In this document: piece after piece, positions 1 through 8,006 of the stretch
Layout: every line of letters begins with the position of its first letter
Numbering within the stretch: position 1 is the first letter of the stretch
Source: an uncultured Lachnospiraceae bacterium
Lineage (GTDB): Bacteria; Bacillota; Clostridia; Lachnospirales; Lachnospiraceae
Direction: 5' to 3'
Assembly: GCA_910578645.1 (NCBI GenBank)
Contig: CAJTQI010000003.1
Span: forward strand, 1 to 64,000
Length of the DNA: 64,000 nucleotides
Translations under genes and position numbers: made by a program
Notes under the pieces: generated by a model
Told to the model about the DNA's origin: nothing
The model's input: only the letters and a program-made list of their open reading frames with translations
Databases searched by the model: none

Positions 1-174
1 GGGTAGCCAAGCCCGGCAGGGATAAACGCTGAAGGCATCTAAGCGTGAAGCCCACCCCAAGATGAGATATCCCAGTTAAGTAAGGCCCCTTTAAGAGTAA
101 GAGGTAGATAGGCATAAGGTGTAAGCACAGCAATGTGTTGAGCTGATATGTACTAATAGGCCGAGGGCTTAACC
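1..174 (+). rRNA. rrl: 23S ribosomal RNA, 3' end (partial)
   Basis: The window opens inside the last ~175 nt of a 23S rRNA gene. The stretch shows the conserved 3' domain (GATGAGATATCCC near 62, the TGTACTAATAGGCCGAGG segment near 149-166) and ends at GGGCTTAACC, the usual mature 3' end region. The 5' part lies outside the window. No 5S rRNA gene follows: the next 85 nt carry no 5S-like sequence and run into a strong terminator. Confidence 0.95.
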
Positions 175-262
175 AAAAGGAAGAGGCATTGTAAGGAGAG
201 AATTTCAGGTTCGGTTTTGAGGGGATGTCCTCTTTAAAATTGTATTAGATAAGAATTTTCAT

Positions 263-300
263 ACTATTTGCAAAAAAATGCAAATAGTGTTTTTTTTTTA
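263..300 (+). terminator. Intrinsic terminator of the rRNA operon
   Basis: Perfect 10-bp stem ACTATTTGCA (263-272) with TGCAAATAGT (279-288), a 6-nt A loop, and a run of T residues from 289 to 299. It closes the rRNA transcript directly after 23S, so this operon copy ends without a 5S gene. Confidence 0.85.
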
Positions 301-309
301 TATTTTTTA

Positions 310-318
310 TGATATAAT
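310..318 (+). promoter_or_regulatory. Extended -10 promoter for cheV
   Basis: TGATATAAT at 310-318 is a perfect extended -10 element. The -35 position falls in the T run of the preceding terminator and is poor. Transcription would start near 325 and leave a ~110-nt leader before cheV. No known riboswitch pattern was recognised in that leader. Confidence 0.5.
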
Positions 319-434
319 TAAGTGAATTTGAGATTGCGGCAGGCATTGAAGGTGGTTAAAACAGAATGTACGGGCAATCTGACAGATTTATATGATGTTT
401 TCTAAATATATAACTATAACGTGAGGTGGATTAC

Positions 435-1337
435 ATGGATACGAAGATTCTGCTTGAGAACGGAACCAATGAGCTTGAGGTGCTTGAATTTAAATTGGAT
501 GGCAATGCATATGGCATTAATGTTGCTAAGATTAAGGAGATTATCACTTATGAACCAGTTACGCCGGTGCCGAATGCACATCCAAGTGTCGAAGGGATAT
601 TTATGCCCAGAGATACGATGATTACGGCGATTGATTTGAAGAACTGTTTACAGCGCGGCACTTCAGAGCCGGGAGGGTTATTTATCATAACCAGTTTTAA
701 TAAATTAGATATAGCTTTTCATGTTGATTCTGTTGTGGGCATTCATCGTGTATCATGGAGAGATATTATTAAACCCGGTTCAACAGTATCGACGACGGAG
801 GATGGTGTTTCAACGGGTATTATCAAGTTTGAGGACCGCCTTATCATTATTCTTGATTTTGAGAAGATTGTGGCTGATATTAATCCTGAGACAGGGCTTA
901 AGATGACGGAGATAGATGAGCTGGGAGACAGAGAGAGGAATGATATACCGATTCTGATTGCAGAGGATTCTCCGTTGTTGAATAAGTTGATTGTTGATTC
1001 TTTGCGTAAGGCCGGATATTCTAATTTGATTCATACGGAGAATGGACAGCAGGCATATGACGTGATTCAGGAGTGTAAGCGTGAGGGTACGTTAAAAGAA
1101 CATGTGCAGTGTGTCATTACCGATATTGAGATGCCATTGATGGATGGCCATAGGTTGACGAAACTGATTAAGACCGATGAAGAGACGAAAGATATTCCGG
1201 TGGTTATTTTCTCATCTTTGGTAAATGATGAAATGAAGAGAAAAGGTGCTGCACTCGGCGCGAATGCACAGCTCTCAAAGCCTGAAATCGGTAATCTCGT
1301 ACATACGGTAGATAAGTTGGTTTTGGATTTGATGTAA
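435..1337 (+). CDS. cheV: Chemotaxis coupling protein CheV (CheW-receiver fusion)
   Basis: CheV couples chemoreceptors to CheA and has a phosphorylatable receiver that helps adaptation. Residues ~10-150 are a CheW-like domain. Residues ~170-298 are a response-regulator receiver with acidic pair E177/D178 (IAEDSP), phospho-acceptor D230 (ITDIEMPLMDG) and conserved K282 (LSKPE). The ATG at 435 is preferred to the in-frame GTG at 426 because AGGTGG (424-429... partly overlapping that GTG) sits 5 nt before it. The gene has its own promoter and terminator. A CZB chemoreceptor is encoded at 21.5-22.9 kb, so a chemotaxis system exists; cheA and cheY are not in the window. Confidence 0.93.
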   Translation: MDTKILLENGTNELEVLEFKLDGNAYGINVAKIKEIITYEPVTPVPNAHPSVEGIFMPRDTMITAIDLKNCLQRGTSEPGGLFIITSFNKLDIAFHVDSVVGIHRVSWRDIIKPGSTVSTTEDGVSTGIIKFEDRLIIILDFEKIVADINPETGLKMTEIDELGDRERNDIPILIAEDSPLLNKLIVDSLRKAGYSNLIHTENGQQAYDVIQECKREGTLKEHVQCVITDIEMPLMDGHRLTKLIKTDEETKDIPVVIFSSLVNDEMKRKGAALGANAQLSKPEIGNLVHTVDKLVLDLM

Positions 1338-1356
1338 TATACTACAAAGCGATATG

Positions 1357-1381
1357 AGCCGGGATTTTCCCGGCTTTTTCC
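1357..1381 (+). terminator. Intrinsic terminator after cheV
   Basis: Stem AGCCGGGA (1357-1364) with TCCCGGCT (1368-1375), a 3-nt loop and a following T run. It separates cheV from the sirtuin-like gene. Confidence 0.85.
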
Positions 1382-1475
1382 TTATTTTATTAAAATTTCG
1401 TCGTTGATAATAGTGAATTTGCTTTGCAAAGTAGTTTTTATGAAGAATATACGGTAAAGTGTGAGGACAAAGGCA

Positions 1476-2297
1476 ATGCATAATGGTAAGTTAGACGAAA
1501 TATATGAACGGATACAGGAGTCGGAACTAGTTCTAGTCGGATTAGGCGAAGATTTTCAGTACGATTGGCATATATTGATTGAGGATGAACGCTATCATGA
1601 GATAGAAGAAGAGATTGGTGACAGAGAGGAATATGTCTGGATTATTCCTTTTCTACAGAAGATGGTGCTGCGGCAAAAACATGAGGACCGGTGGAGGAAT
1701 GCATACCGTAACTTGGGTAAAATGCTTGAAGGAAAGAATTATTTTGTTGTATCATTATGCATGGACGATTATATATACGATGCCGGGTTGATAGATAGTA
1801 GAATTGTCACACCTTGTGGCGGATTCCGTAGGATGCAGTGTGACAATAATTGTTCCCATACATTAAGTAATATGCCCGAAGATTATTATGATGCGGTGCG
1901 GCAATATTACGAGAAGAAGCTGTCGATAGTCGCTTTGCACGAGCCTATTTGTGACAGGTGTGGCAGTAAGCTTAGGTTTAATCAAATCGGTGTTTCACGG
2001 TACGCCGAGGAGGGTTATTTAGAACATTGGAAGGATTATACAAAATGGCTGCAAGGGACTGTCAATAAGAAGCTATGTGTGTTAGAATTAGGAGTTGGGA
2101 TGGAATATCCGTCGCTCATCCGTTTTCCTTTTGAAAAAATAGTATTCTATAACCAAAAAGCGTATATGTACCGTGTACATAGGGCGCTTTACCATATGGG
2201 AGAGGAAATCGGTGAAAGAGGAATGGGTATTGCGATGAGCCCTATAGATTTTTTATTGGAGTCAGATATTAAAAGTTTGGTTGGGGAGAAATTATGA
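1476..2297 (+). CDS. Sirtuin-like (Sir2-fold) protein lacking the catalytic His
   Basis: Distant member of the Sir2 NAD-binding fold, 273 aa. A Rossmann-type start (VLVGLGEDF, ~19-27) replaces the usual GAGxS loop. The segment ~89-105 aligns with the TQNxDxLHxxAG block of sirtuins. C122, C126, C159 and C162 form a likely zinc ribbon, and LGVGMEYPS matches the late GTSLxVxP block. At the position of the catalytic His (normally HGxLxxxxC) the protein has Cys (C114, CGGFRRMQC), so ordinary deacylase activity is doubtful. ATG 1476 is chosen with GAGGA at 1463-1467; GTG 1461 is in frame. The stop overlaps the next start by 4 nt, which suggests coupled translation. No function is established. Confidence 0.7.
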   Translation: MHNGKLDEIYERIQESELVLVGLGEDFQYDWHILIEDERYHEIEEEIGDREEYVWIIPFLQKMVLRQKHEDRWRNAYRNLGKMLEGKNYFVVSLCMDDYIYDAGLIDSRIVTPCGGFRRMQCDNNCSHTLSNMPEDYYDAVRQYYEKKLSIVALHEPICDRCGSKLRFNQIGVSRYAEEGYLEHWKDYTKWLQGTVNKKLCVLELGVGMEYPSLIRFPFEKIVFYNQKAYMYRVHRALYHMGEEIGERGMGIAMSPIDFLLESDIKSLVGEKL

Positions 2298-5200
2298 GCT
2301 CAAATGAAGAATATTTGGATAGTCTATTAAAATCATTGACGCAGGGTGGCGGCAATACGGATGAATCGTCTGCGGATGTACATAGTGGAGAGGGAGCGGT
2401 TTCGGGAGGCCATGCATCGAAGCAGCGTTCGGGCCGCACGGGAACAGGGGAATACAATAAGGCAATGAGCGTAGATGAGATTGCAGCCATGTTTGCATCG
2501 ATGGGTGAAGACGCGATAGCGGAAGAACAGCCTGTTTCAGAGGATAGTTTACCTGACGCTTTTTCGGGTGACATGTCCATGGAAGAGGAGGGACTGTCGG
2601 ATAGCTTGTCTATGGAAGAGGAAGGGTTATCAGATGGCTTACTTGATGGTTTGTTAGATAGCTTGCCTATGGAGGATGAAGGGTCAGCAGTTGGATTGCC
2701 GGACGACCTTTCCATAGAGAACGACGGATTATCGGACGATGTTCTGAATGACATGCCCATGGAGAATGAGGGGTTATCGGACAGTCTGCTGGATGACATG
2801 TCCATGGAAGAGGAAGGGCTGGTCAGTTTATTGGATAGCCTGTCTGTGGAGGATGAAGGACTATCAGACGGGTTATTGGACAGTCCTTCTATAGAGGATG
2901 AGGGGCTATCAGACGGATTACTGGACGGTCTTTCTATAGAGAATGAAGGGTTATCAGAGGGCTTGTTGGATGGTCTTTCTATAGAGAATGAAGGGTTATC
3001 AGAGGGCTTGTTGGATGGTCTTTCTATAGAGAATGAAGGGGCATCGGAGGGCTTGTTGGACAGTCTTTCTATAGAGGATGAAGGACTATCAGATGGGCTT
3101 ATAGATGATTTGCCTGTGGAGGACGACGCTCTATTGGATGATTTTTCTATAGAGGGTGACGTGCTATCGGATGAGTTGTCTATGGACAACGATATAGTAT
3201 CGGACAATTTGATGTTGGATGACGGTACATTATCTGATGATTTGTCCCTGGAAGACGACACCGTTGTGGACGGCTTGTCCATGGAAGATGATATGATACC
3301 GGATGACTTAACGTTCGGGGAGGATATGCTATCGGATGAATTGGCTTTAGAAGACGATACGTTTCCGAATGAATCGGCAATGACAGAGAATATGTCGTCA
3401 GAGAGTGCAGATTCAGATGCGGATGCATTTTCGGATGATTTTGTATTAGAGGAAAGTATGCTTCCGGAGGAAGTGGGATTTGAGGAAGAGCCGCTTCCGG
3501 ATGACTTGACAGCAGAAGAATCGGATGAGGATAGTCTTATACCGGAAGAAGCCGGAGCGGGAGATTTTACAATTGAGGAACCAGCGGTGGACGATTTAGA
3601 ATTTGATGGATTTATGCCTGATGGTTTGGGCTTGGAAGAGAATATAAATGACAGCACGGGGGTAGAGGAGTCTATGTCGGATAATTTTGGGTTGGAGGAA
3701 GCCGGTGCAGAAGATTTTGCATTGGAGGAATCTATGTTTGACGGTCTTGGTGTGGAGGAGTCTGTGTCAGATGATTTGGGCATGGAAGAATCGGCTTCAG
3801 ATGATTTTAATTTTGATGATTTAGGGTTAGATGATTTGGGGTTGGAAGATGCCCAGGGGGCGTCCGATGATTTAGTATTGGAAGAAAGCGATATGTCGGA
3901 TGATGAAATAGACCGTCTGCTAAGCGGTGATTTGATGTCTGATAGTGATGCAGGTATGGGTGCCGACGGTTTTGCATTGGAGGAGTCTGGGGAAGATGAT
4001 TCAGATTTGTCAGCACTTCTTGCCGACATGGGCGCCGATGAAGATTTATCTGCAATCAGTGACCTTTTGGAAAAATCAGACCAAGGCGTGGCAGTGGATG
4101 ACGACATGCTTGCCATGCTTGGGGACATTTCAGGAGGAGACGGCGGAAGTGATGATTCATTCGACTTCTTAGAGGAAGGGGAGTCGAGTGGAGACGGACC
4201 GGAATACATCCGTGAGATATCTACCGAGGAATTGGAAGCAAGAGAAAAGTTGAAATCTAAGAAAGATAGGAAAAAAGCAGATAAAGCAAAACGTAAAGAA
4301 GAGAAAGAAAGAAAGAAACAAGAGAAAAAGAATAGAAAGAAAGGCGGCAGTCAGAGTGAGGGCGAAGGAAGTGGGGATAGCCTGGACAGTCTGCTTGGGG
4401 GCTTAGATGAAAAGACGGAAGCTCCTAAGAAGAAGGGCACTTTCGGTAAAGTGCTTGATTTCCTGTTGGAAGAAGACGAGGACGAAGGGGCGGAAGCGAA
4501 CGCTGACCTGGACGACGACTTGATGCTTGGCGGAATTTCGGATGAAAATCAGCAGCTTCTTGCGGAACTGAAAGAGGAAGATAAGAAGAACGCCAAGAAG
4601 AAAGACAAAAAGGAAAAGAAGGGTAAAAAAGGCAAGAAAGGTAAAGACAAGGAAGGCGGAGACGAAGGAGAAGGGGCAGAAGAGGAAGAAATTAAGAAAA
4701 AGAAGCCCAAGAAAGAAAAGAAGAAAAAGAAAGAGAAGAAGACAGAAGAGGAATCTAATGTACCGGAGAAGAAGCTTTCTAAGAAAAAGGTAGTTTCTGT
4801 GTTCTTGTTCTGTACGACGATTGCTGCCTGCATTGTTGTGACGACGATGATTGTGCCGGAACAAATTGAAAAGCAGGAGGCGCGTGTGGCTTATGACCAG
4901 AATGAGTATAAACAGGTTTATGAGCTTTTGTATGGTAAGAAGTTGAGTGAAGAGGATGCGATGTTGCTAGAGAAGAGCAGCATTATCCTTCAGGTTGAGA
5001 GAAAGCTTGAGTCTTATGAGAATTATGAGAAAATGGGTATGCCTTTGGAAGCTTTAAATGCATTGGTCAGCGGAGCAGGCAAATATCAGAATCTTAAGGA
5101 TGAAGCGGAACTGTACTCTGTGGATGCAGAAGTGTACGGCTTATATGAGCAGATACTTGCAGCCTTGATGGAAAATTACGGTTTGTCGGAGGAAGATGTA

Positions 5201-5491
5201 CTGGAGATTCTTTCTTTGGAGGATAATGTGGCGTATTCTTATCAATTAGAGAGTATTGTCTATGGTGGCGGATTGGGCGCTGAGGAGGAAGAGCAAGCGG
5301 CAGTGAAACAGGATGTCCTTCTTGAAGAAGAGGAGATTATTGACAGGCTGGAAGGAGAAAGTGACACTGAGGAGCTTCAGAATGCCGATGTCGATGATGC
5401 GGAAGAGGCAGAAGGTGACAGTGCCGATGATGCAGGACAGGAAGAGGCGCAGGATGAAAGCGTTGATGACGTAGAGCAGGAAGAACTGTAG
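2294..5491 (+). CDS. Large acidic repeat protein with one membrane span; in-frame amber stop
   Basis: Not recognised as a named family; 1065 aa. Residues ~75-330 hold about fourteen imperfect 15-residue repeats built on S[IM]E[ND]EGLS[DE]GLLDGL, then a longer degenerate acidic region to ~630. Two Lys-rich segments (~650-700 and ~760-830) follow, then a single hydrophobic span near 832-854 and a ~210-residue C-terminal part ending in an acidic tail. This suggests a cytoplasmic acidic N-terminus and an external C-terminus. Short motifs such as DDEIDRLLSG (~535) resemble the N-terminal EIDALL motif of FliM. The ATG overlaps the upstream stop (ATGA). The reading frame remains open for 49 more codons after the TAG at 5489-5491 (see findings). 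Confidence 0.75.
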   Translation: MSSNEEYLDSLLKSLTQGGGNTDESSADVHSGEGAVSGGHASKQRSGRTGTGEYNKAMSVDEIAAMFASMGEDAIAEEQPVSEDSLPDAFSGDMSMEEEGLSDSLSMEEEGLSDGLLDGLLDSLPMEDEGSAVGLPDDLSIENDGLSDDVLNDMPMENEGLSDSLLDDMSMEEEGLVSLLDSLSVEDEGLSDGLLDSPSIEDEGLSDGLLDGLSIENEGLSEGLLDGLSIENEGLSEGLLDGLSIENEGASEGLLDSLSIEDEGLSDGLIDDLPVEDDALLDDFSIEGDVLSDELSMDNDIVSDNLMLDDGTLSDDLSLEDDTVVDGLSMEDDMIPDDLTFGEDMLSDELALEDDTFPNESAMTENMSSESADSDADAFSDDFVLEESMLPEEVGFEEEPLPDDLTAEESDEDSLIPEEAGAGDFTIEEPAVDDLEFDGFMPDGLGLEENINDSTGVEESMSDNFGLEEAGAEDFALEESMFDGLGVEESVSDDLGMEESASDDFNFDDLGLDDLGLEDAQGASDDLVLEESDMSDDEIDRLLSGDLMSDSDAGMGADGFALEESGEDDSDLSALLADMGADEDLSAISDLLEKSDQGVAVDDDMLAMLGDISGGDGGSDDSFDFLEEGESSGDGPEYIREISTEELEAREKLKSKKDRKKADKAKRKEEKERKKQEKKNRKKGGSQSEGEGSGDSLDSLLGGLDEKTEAPKKKGTFGKVLDFLLEEDEDEGAEANADLDDDLMLGGISDENQQLLAELKEEDKKNAKKKDKKEKKGKKGKKGKDKEGGDEGEGAEEEEIKKKKPKKEKKKKKEKKTEEESNVPEKKLSKKKVVSVFLFCTTIAACIVVTTMIVPEQIEKQEARVAYDQNEYKQVYELLYGKKLSEEDAMLLEKSSIILQVERKLESYENYEKMGMPLEALNALVSGAGKYQNLKDEAELYSVDAEVYGLYEQILAALMENYGLSEEDVLEILSLEDNVAYSYQLESIVYGGGLGAEEEEQAAVKQDVLLEEEEIIDRLEGESDTEELQNADVDDAEEAEGDSADDAGQEEAQDESVDDVEQEEL
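2933..3067 (+). repeat. Three tandem 45-bp coding repeats
   Basis: Units at 2933-2977 and 2978-3022 are identical at DNA level. The third (3023-3067) differs at a few positions. Each encodes one 15-residue acidic repeat of the large protein. Identity at silent positions suggests recent duplication by slippage or unequal recombination. They lie within a wider array of diverged units, about 2570-3200. Confidence 0.9.
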
Positions 5492-5641
5492 GACGAAGTA
5501 TTTATGATGCAGAACAAAAGCGCTGGTGATATAGAACAGGACGAGACGCAGCGTGGCAGTACCGATAGTGTGACTGCCGATGCAGTGAGCGTTATACGAG
5601 AGGATATAAGGGAAGTACAAGAACAAGGGAGCAGAACGTAG
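5492..5641 (+). other. In-frame 49-codon extension after the amber stop
   Basis: Directly after TAG 5489-5491 the same frame stays open for 49 sense codons and closes with a second TAG at 5639-5641, one base before the hisH ATG at 5643. The encoded peptide (AGDIEQDETQ near its start, REDIREVQEQ near its end) has the same acidic, Gln/Asp-rich composition as the end of the upstream protein. It has no good ribosome binding site of its own. It is probably the original C-terminus, cut by a nonsense mutation, or a readthrough extension. Confidence 0.6.
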
Positions 5642-5642
5642 A

Positions 5643-6254
5643 ATGGTTGCAGTGATTGATTATGATGCCGGTAATATCAGGAGTGTTGAGAAGGCGATGG
5701 CGGCGCTTGGTGAGGAGAGTGTGGTTACAAGAGATGCGGGAACAATCCTTGCGGCAGACCATGTCATTCTTCCGGGGGTGGGCGCGTTCGGTGACGCAAT
5801 GGAGAAGCTGCATAAGTACCGTCTGAAGGAGGTCATCGAAGAAACCGTCGGGAAGGGGACACCCTTTTTGGGTATCTGCCTTGGGCTGCAATTATTGTTC
5901 GAGGGCAGTGAGGAATCTGATGGAGTGGAAGGACTTGGCATTCTGCAGGGGAGAATTGTAAGACTTCCGGAAGCGCAGGGGGTGAAAATACCACATATCG
6001 GTTGGAATTCTCTTCGTTATCCAAATCCTGGGCGATTGTTTGAAGGGATTAAGGAGGAGGCCTATGTATATTTTGTACATTCCTATTATCTCCAGGCTAA
6101 GGATAGTGCAATCGTCACGGCCACGACGGAATATGCATCCCTTATCCACGCTTCCGTGGAAAAGGACAACGTGTTTGCATGTCAGTTTCATCCGGAGAAA
6201 AGCTCGGATGTGGGCATGCGGATATTAAAGAATTTCCTGAAAATCAATCGGTAG
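5643..6254 (+). CDS. hisH: Imidazole glycerol phosphate synthase, glutaminase subunit HisH
   Basis: Class I glutamine amidotransferase that supplies ammonia to HisF in step 5 of histidine synthesis, also yielding AICAR. The nucleophile is C79 (GICLGLQLLF); H183 and E185 (QFHPEKSS) complete the triad. The oxyanion region PGVGAFGD and IPHIGWN segment are as in true HisH. Length (203 aa) is typical. hisF follows after 39 nt. No other his gene is in the window, so the pair stands apart from the rest of the pathway. Confidence 0.96.
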   Translation: MVAVIDYDAGNIRSVEKAMAALGEESVVTRDAGTILAADHVILPGVGAFGDAMEKLHKYRLKEVIEETVGKGTPFLGICLGLQLLFEGSEESDGVEGLGILQGRIVRLPEAQGVKIPHIGWNSLRYPNPGRLFEGIKEEAYVYFVHSYYLQAKDSAIVTATTEYASLIHASVEKDNVFACQFHPEKSSDVGMRILKNFLKINR

Positions 6255-6293
6255 GAATTCGGTTAAAAGCAGGAGAAATCCCGGAGGAAGCTA

Positions 6294-7055
6294 ATGCATA
6301 CAAAAAGAATCATCCCGTGCCTGGATGTAAAGAACGGCAGGGTAGTCAAGGGTGTTAATTTTATCAATTTTAAAGATGCGGGTGACCCGGCAGAGGTGGG
6401 GGAAGCTTATGACCGCTCCGGCGCAGATGAGCTTGTTTTCTTGGATATAACGGCATCCTCGGATGCACGCTCAACCGCTGTCGAGATGGTCCGCAGGGTT
6501 GCGGAGAGGGTATTTATCCCGTTTACGGTGGGCGGCGGGATTCGTACCGTGGAGGATTTCAAAGTAATCTTGCGCGAGGGTGCAGATAAGGTTTCGGTCA
6601 ATTCAGCGGCGATTATGAATCCTCGGTTGATTTCCGAGGCGGCGGATAAGTTCGGAAGCCAGTGCGTGGTTGTCGCCATTGACGCTAAACGCCGCCCGGA
6701 TGGAAGCGGATGGAATATTTATAAGAACGGCGGCAGGGTCGATATGGGAATCGATGCTGTGGAATGGGCTATGGAAGCCGACAGGCTGGGGGCTGGAGAG
6801 ATTCTTCTTACAAGTATGGACGGGGATGGTACAAAGGCAGGATATGATTTGGAACTGACAAAGGTTGTGGCCAAGAATGTTTCGGTTCCTGTCATTGCGT
6901 CCGGCGGCGCAGGCACGATGGAACATTTCTATGAGGCATTTACAGTGGGAAAGGCTGACGCGGCATTGGCGGCTTCTCTTTTTCATTTTAAGGAGATGGA
7001 GATTTGTGACTTGAAGCGGTATTTGAGAGAGAAAGGAATTTCCGTCAGGGTATAG
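6294..7055 (+). CDS. hisF: Imidazole glycerol phosphate synthase, cyclase subunit HisF
   Basis: A (beta/alpha)8 barrel that uses HisH-derived ammonia to convert PRFAR into imidazole glycerol phosphate and AICAR. The catalytic pair D11 (CLDVKNGRVVKG) and D130 (VAIDAKRR) is intact, and the phosphate-binding glycines TVGGGI and ASGGAG are present. Length (253 aa) is normal. A GGAGGA site lies 6 nt before the ATG. It is co-oriented with hisH and probably co-transcribed. Confidence 0.97.
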   Translation: MHTKRIIPCLDVKNGRVVKGVNFINFKDAGDPAEVGEAYDRSGADELVFLDITASSDARSTAVEMVRRVAERVFIPFTVGGGIRTVEDFKVILREGADKVSVNSAAIMNPRLISEAADKFGSQCVVVAIDAKRRPDGSGWNIYKNGGRVDMGIDAVEWAMEADRLGAGEILLTSMDGDGTKAGYDLELTKVVAKNVSVPVIASGGAGTMEHFYEAFTVGKADAALAASLFHFKEMEICDLKRYLREKGISVRV

Positions 7056-7083
7056 GGTACAAAAGAAAGGTTTTGGGATTATT

Positions 7084-7764
7084 ATGGCGATGTTGAGTAA
7101 CGACTGGGCGGCGGCATTGGATGCAGAGTTTCATAAGGCGTATTATCGGGATTTATATACGTTTGTGAGGGAGGAGTATGGAAAACGGGTGGTTTATCCG
7201 CCAGCGGAAGAAATTTTCAGCGCATTTCATTTTACCCCTCTACAGGATGTAAAGGTGCTCCTGCTGGGACAGGACCCATACCACAATGACCATCAGGCAC
7301 ATGGCATGAGCTTCTCGGTGCCCCAGGACCAGAAGGAAATTCCGCCTTCTTTACAGAACATTTATAAGGAATTGCAGGATGACCTTGGATGTTATATTCC
7401 GAATCATGGCTACTTGAAGAAATGGGCGGACCAAGGGGTACTTTTGTTAAACACCGTACTGACTGTGCGGGCACATCAGCCTAATTCCCACCAGGGTAAG
7501 GGTTGGGAAAATTTTACGGATGCGGTCATTCATGCTGTGAATGAGCAGGAGCGTCCTATCGTGTATCTTCTCTGGGGACGTCCGGCGCAGAGTAAGATTC
7601 CTATGCTGACGAATCCCAAGCATCTCATTCTCAAAGCGCCTCACCCAAGTCCGCTGTCTGCGTACAGAGGATTCTTTGGATGTAAACATTTCAGCCAGTG
7701 TAATGATTTTCTAAAGGCGAACGGTGTTGAACCGATTGACTGGCAGATTGAAAATTTAGAATAA
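7084..7764 (+). CDS. ung: Uracil-DNA glycosylase, family 1
   Basis: Removes uracil from DNA at the start of base excision repair. The water-activating loop GQDPYH has D64. LLNTVLTV and HPSPLSAYRG (the His/Leu loop that inserts into DNA) are also present. Length 226 aa is usual. The ATG at 7084 is followed by another at 7090 and the upstream site is weak, so either could be the start. It lies 28 nt after hisF and may be read from the same transcript. Confidence 0.96.
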   Translation: MAMLSNDWAAALDAEFHKAYYRDLYTFVREEYGKRVVYPPAEEIFSAFHFTPLQDVKVLLLGQDPYHNDHQAHGMSFSVPQDQKEIPPSLQNIYKELQDDLGCYIPNHGYLKKWADQGVLLLNTVLTVRAHQPNSHQGKGWENFTDAVIHAVNEQERPIVYLLWGRPAQSKIPMLTNPKHLILKAPHPSPLSAYRGFFGCKHFSQCNDFLKANGVEPIDWQIENLE

Positions 7765-7845
7765 GGATTTTCACCGACCGTGTATCCTTTTGTTTACTGA
7801 AGGGATGCTTGAAAATTATCATAGACTTTAAGGTATATAGTGCAG

Positions 7846-7885
7846 AAAAAACGAGTGCTGCTTAAGCTTGCAGGTCGTTTTTTTT
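7846..7885 (+). terminator. Terminator after ung
   Basis: AAAAAACGA (7846-7854) pairs with TCGTTTTTT (7875-7883), with an inner CTGC/GCAG pairing around an AAGCTT palindrome. The T-rich 3' arm gives an intrinsic terminator. Confidence 0.65.
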
Positions 7886-7924
7886 GCATTTGTTTTTTGC
7901 ATTACTGATATGCACATAATCATA

Positions 7925-7954
7925 TTTACAAATGGACAGGCACAGTGTTAAGAT
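7925..7954 (+). promoter_or_regulatory. Promoter for the LysA-type decarboxylase
   Basis: TTTACA (7925-7930), an 18-bp spacer and TAAGAT (7949-7954), with TG one base before the -10 (extended -10). Confidence 0.5.
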
Positions 7955-8006
7955 AGAGCATACATGGTAGGAGAAAGCAGAAGAAGGAAGGAGTTTGGTT
8001 CGAAAG

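Noticed and set aside
176..260. Possible 5S rRNA gene after 23S
   Set aside because: No 5S-like sequence is present and the space is too short before the terminator.
2570..3200. Regular repeats that could suggest a CRISPR array
   Set aside because: The units are contiguous 45-bp coding repeats in frame with a large gene, with no spacers and no cas genes nearby.
2269..4209. 646-codon open frame on the minus strand, rich in Ser and Pro
   Set aside because: It is the antisense shadow of the acidic repeat gene. GAG/GAT/TCG-rich codons read backwards give Ser/Pro codons without stops. It has no ribosome binding site or domain.
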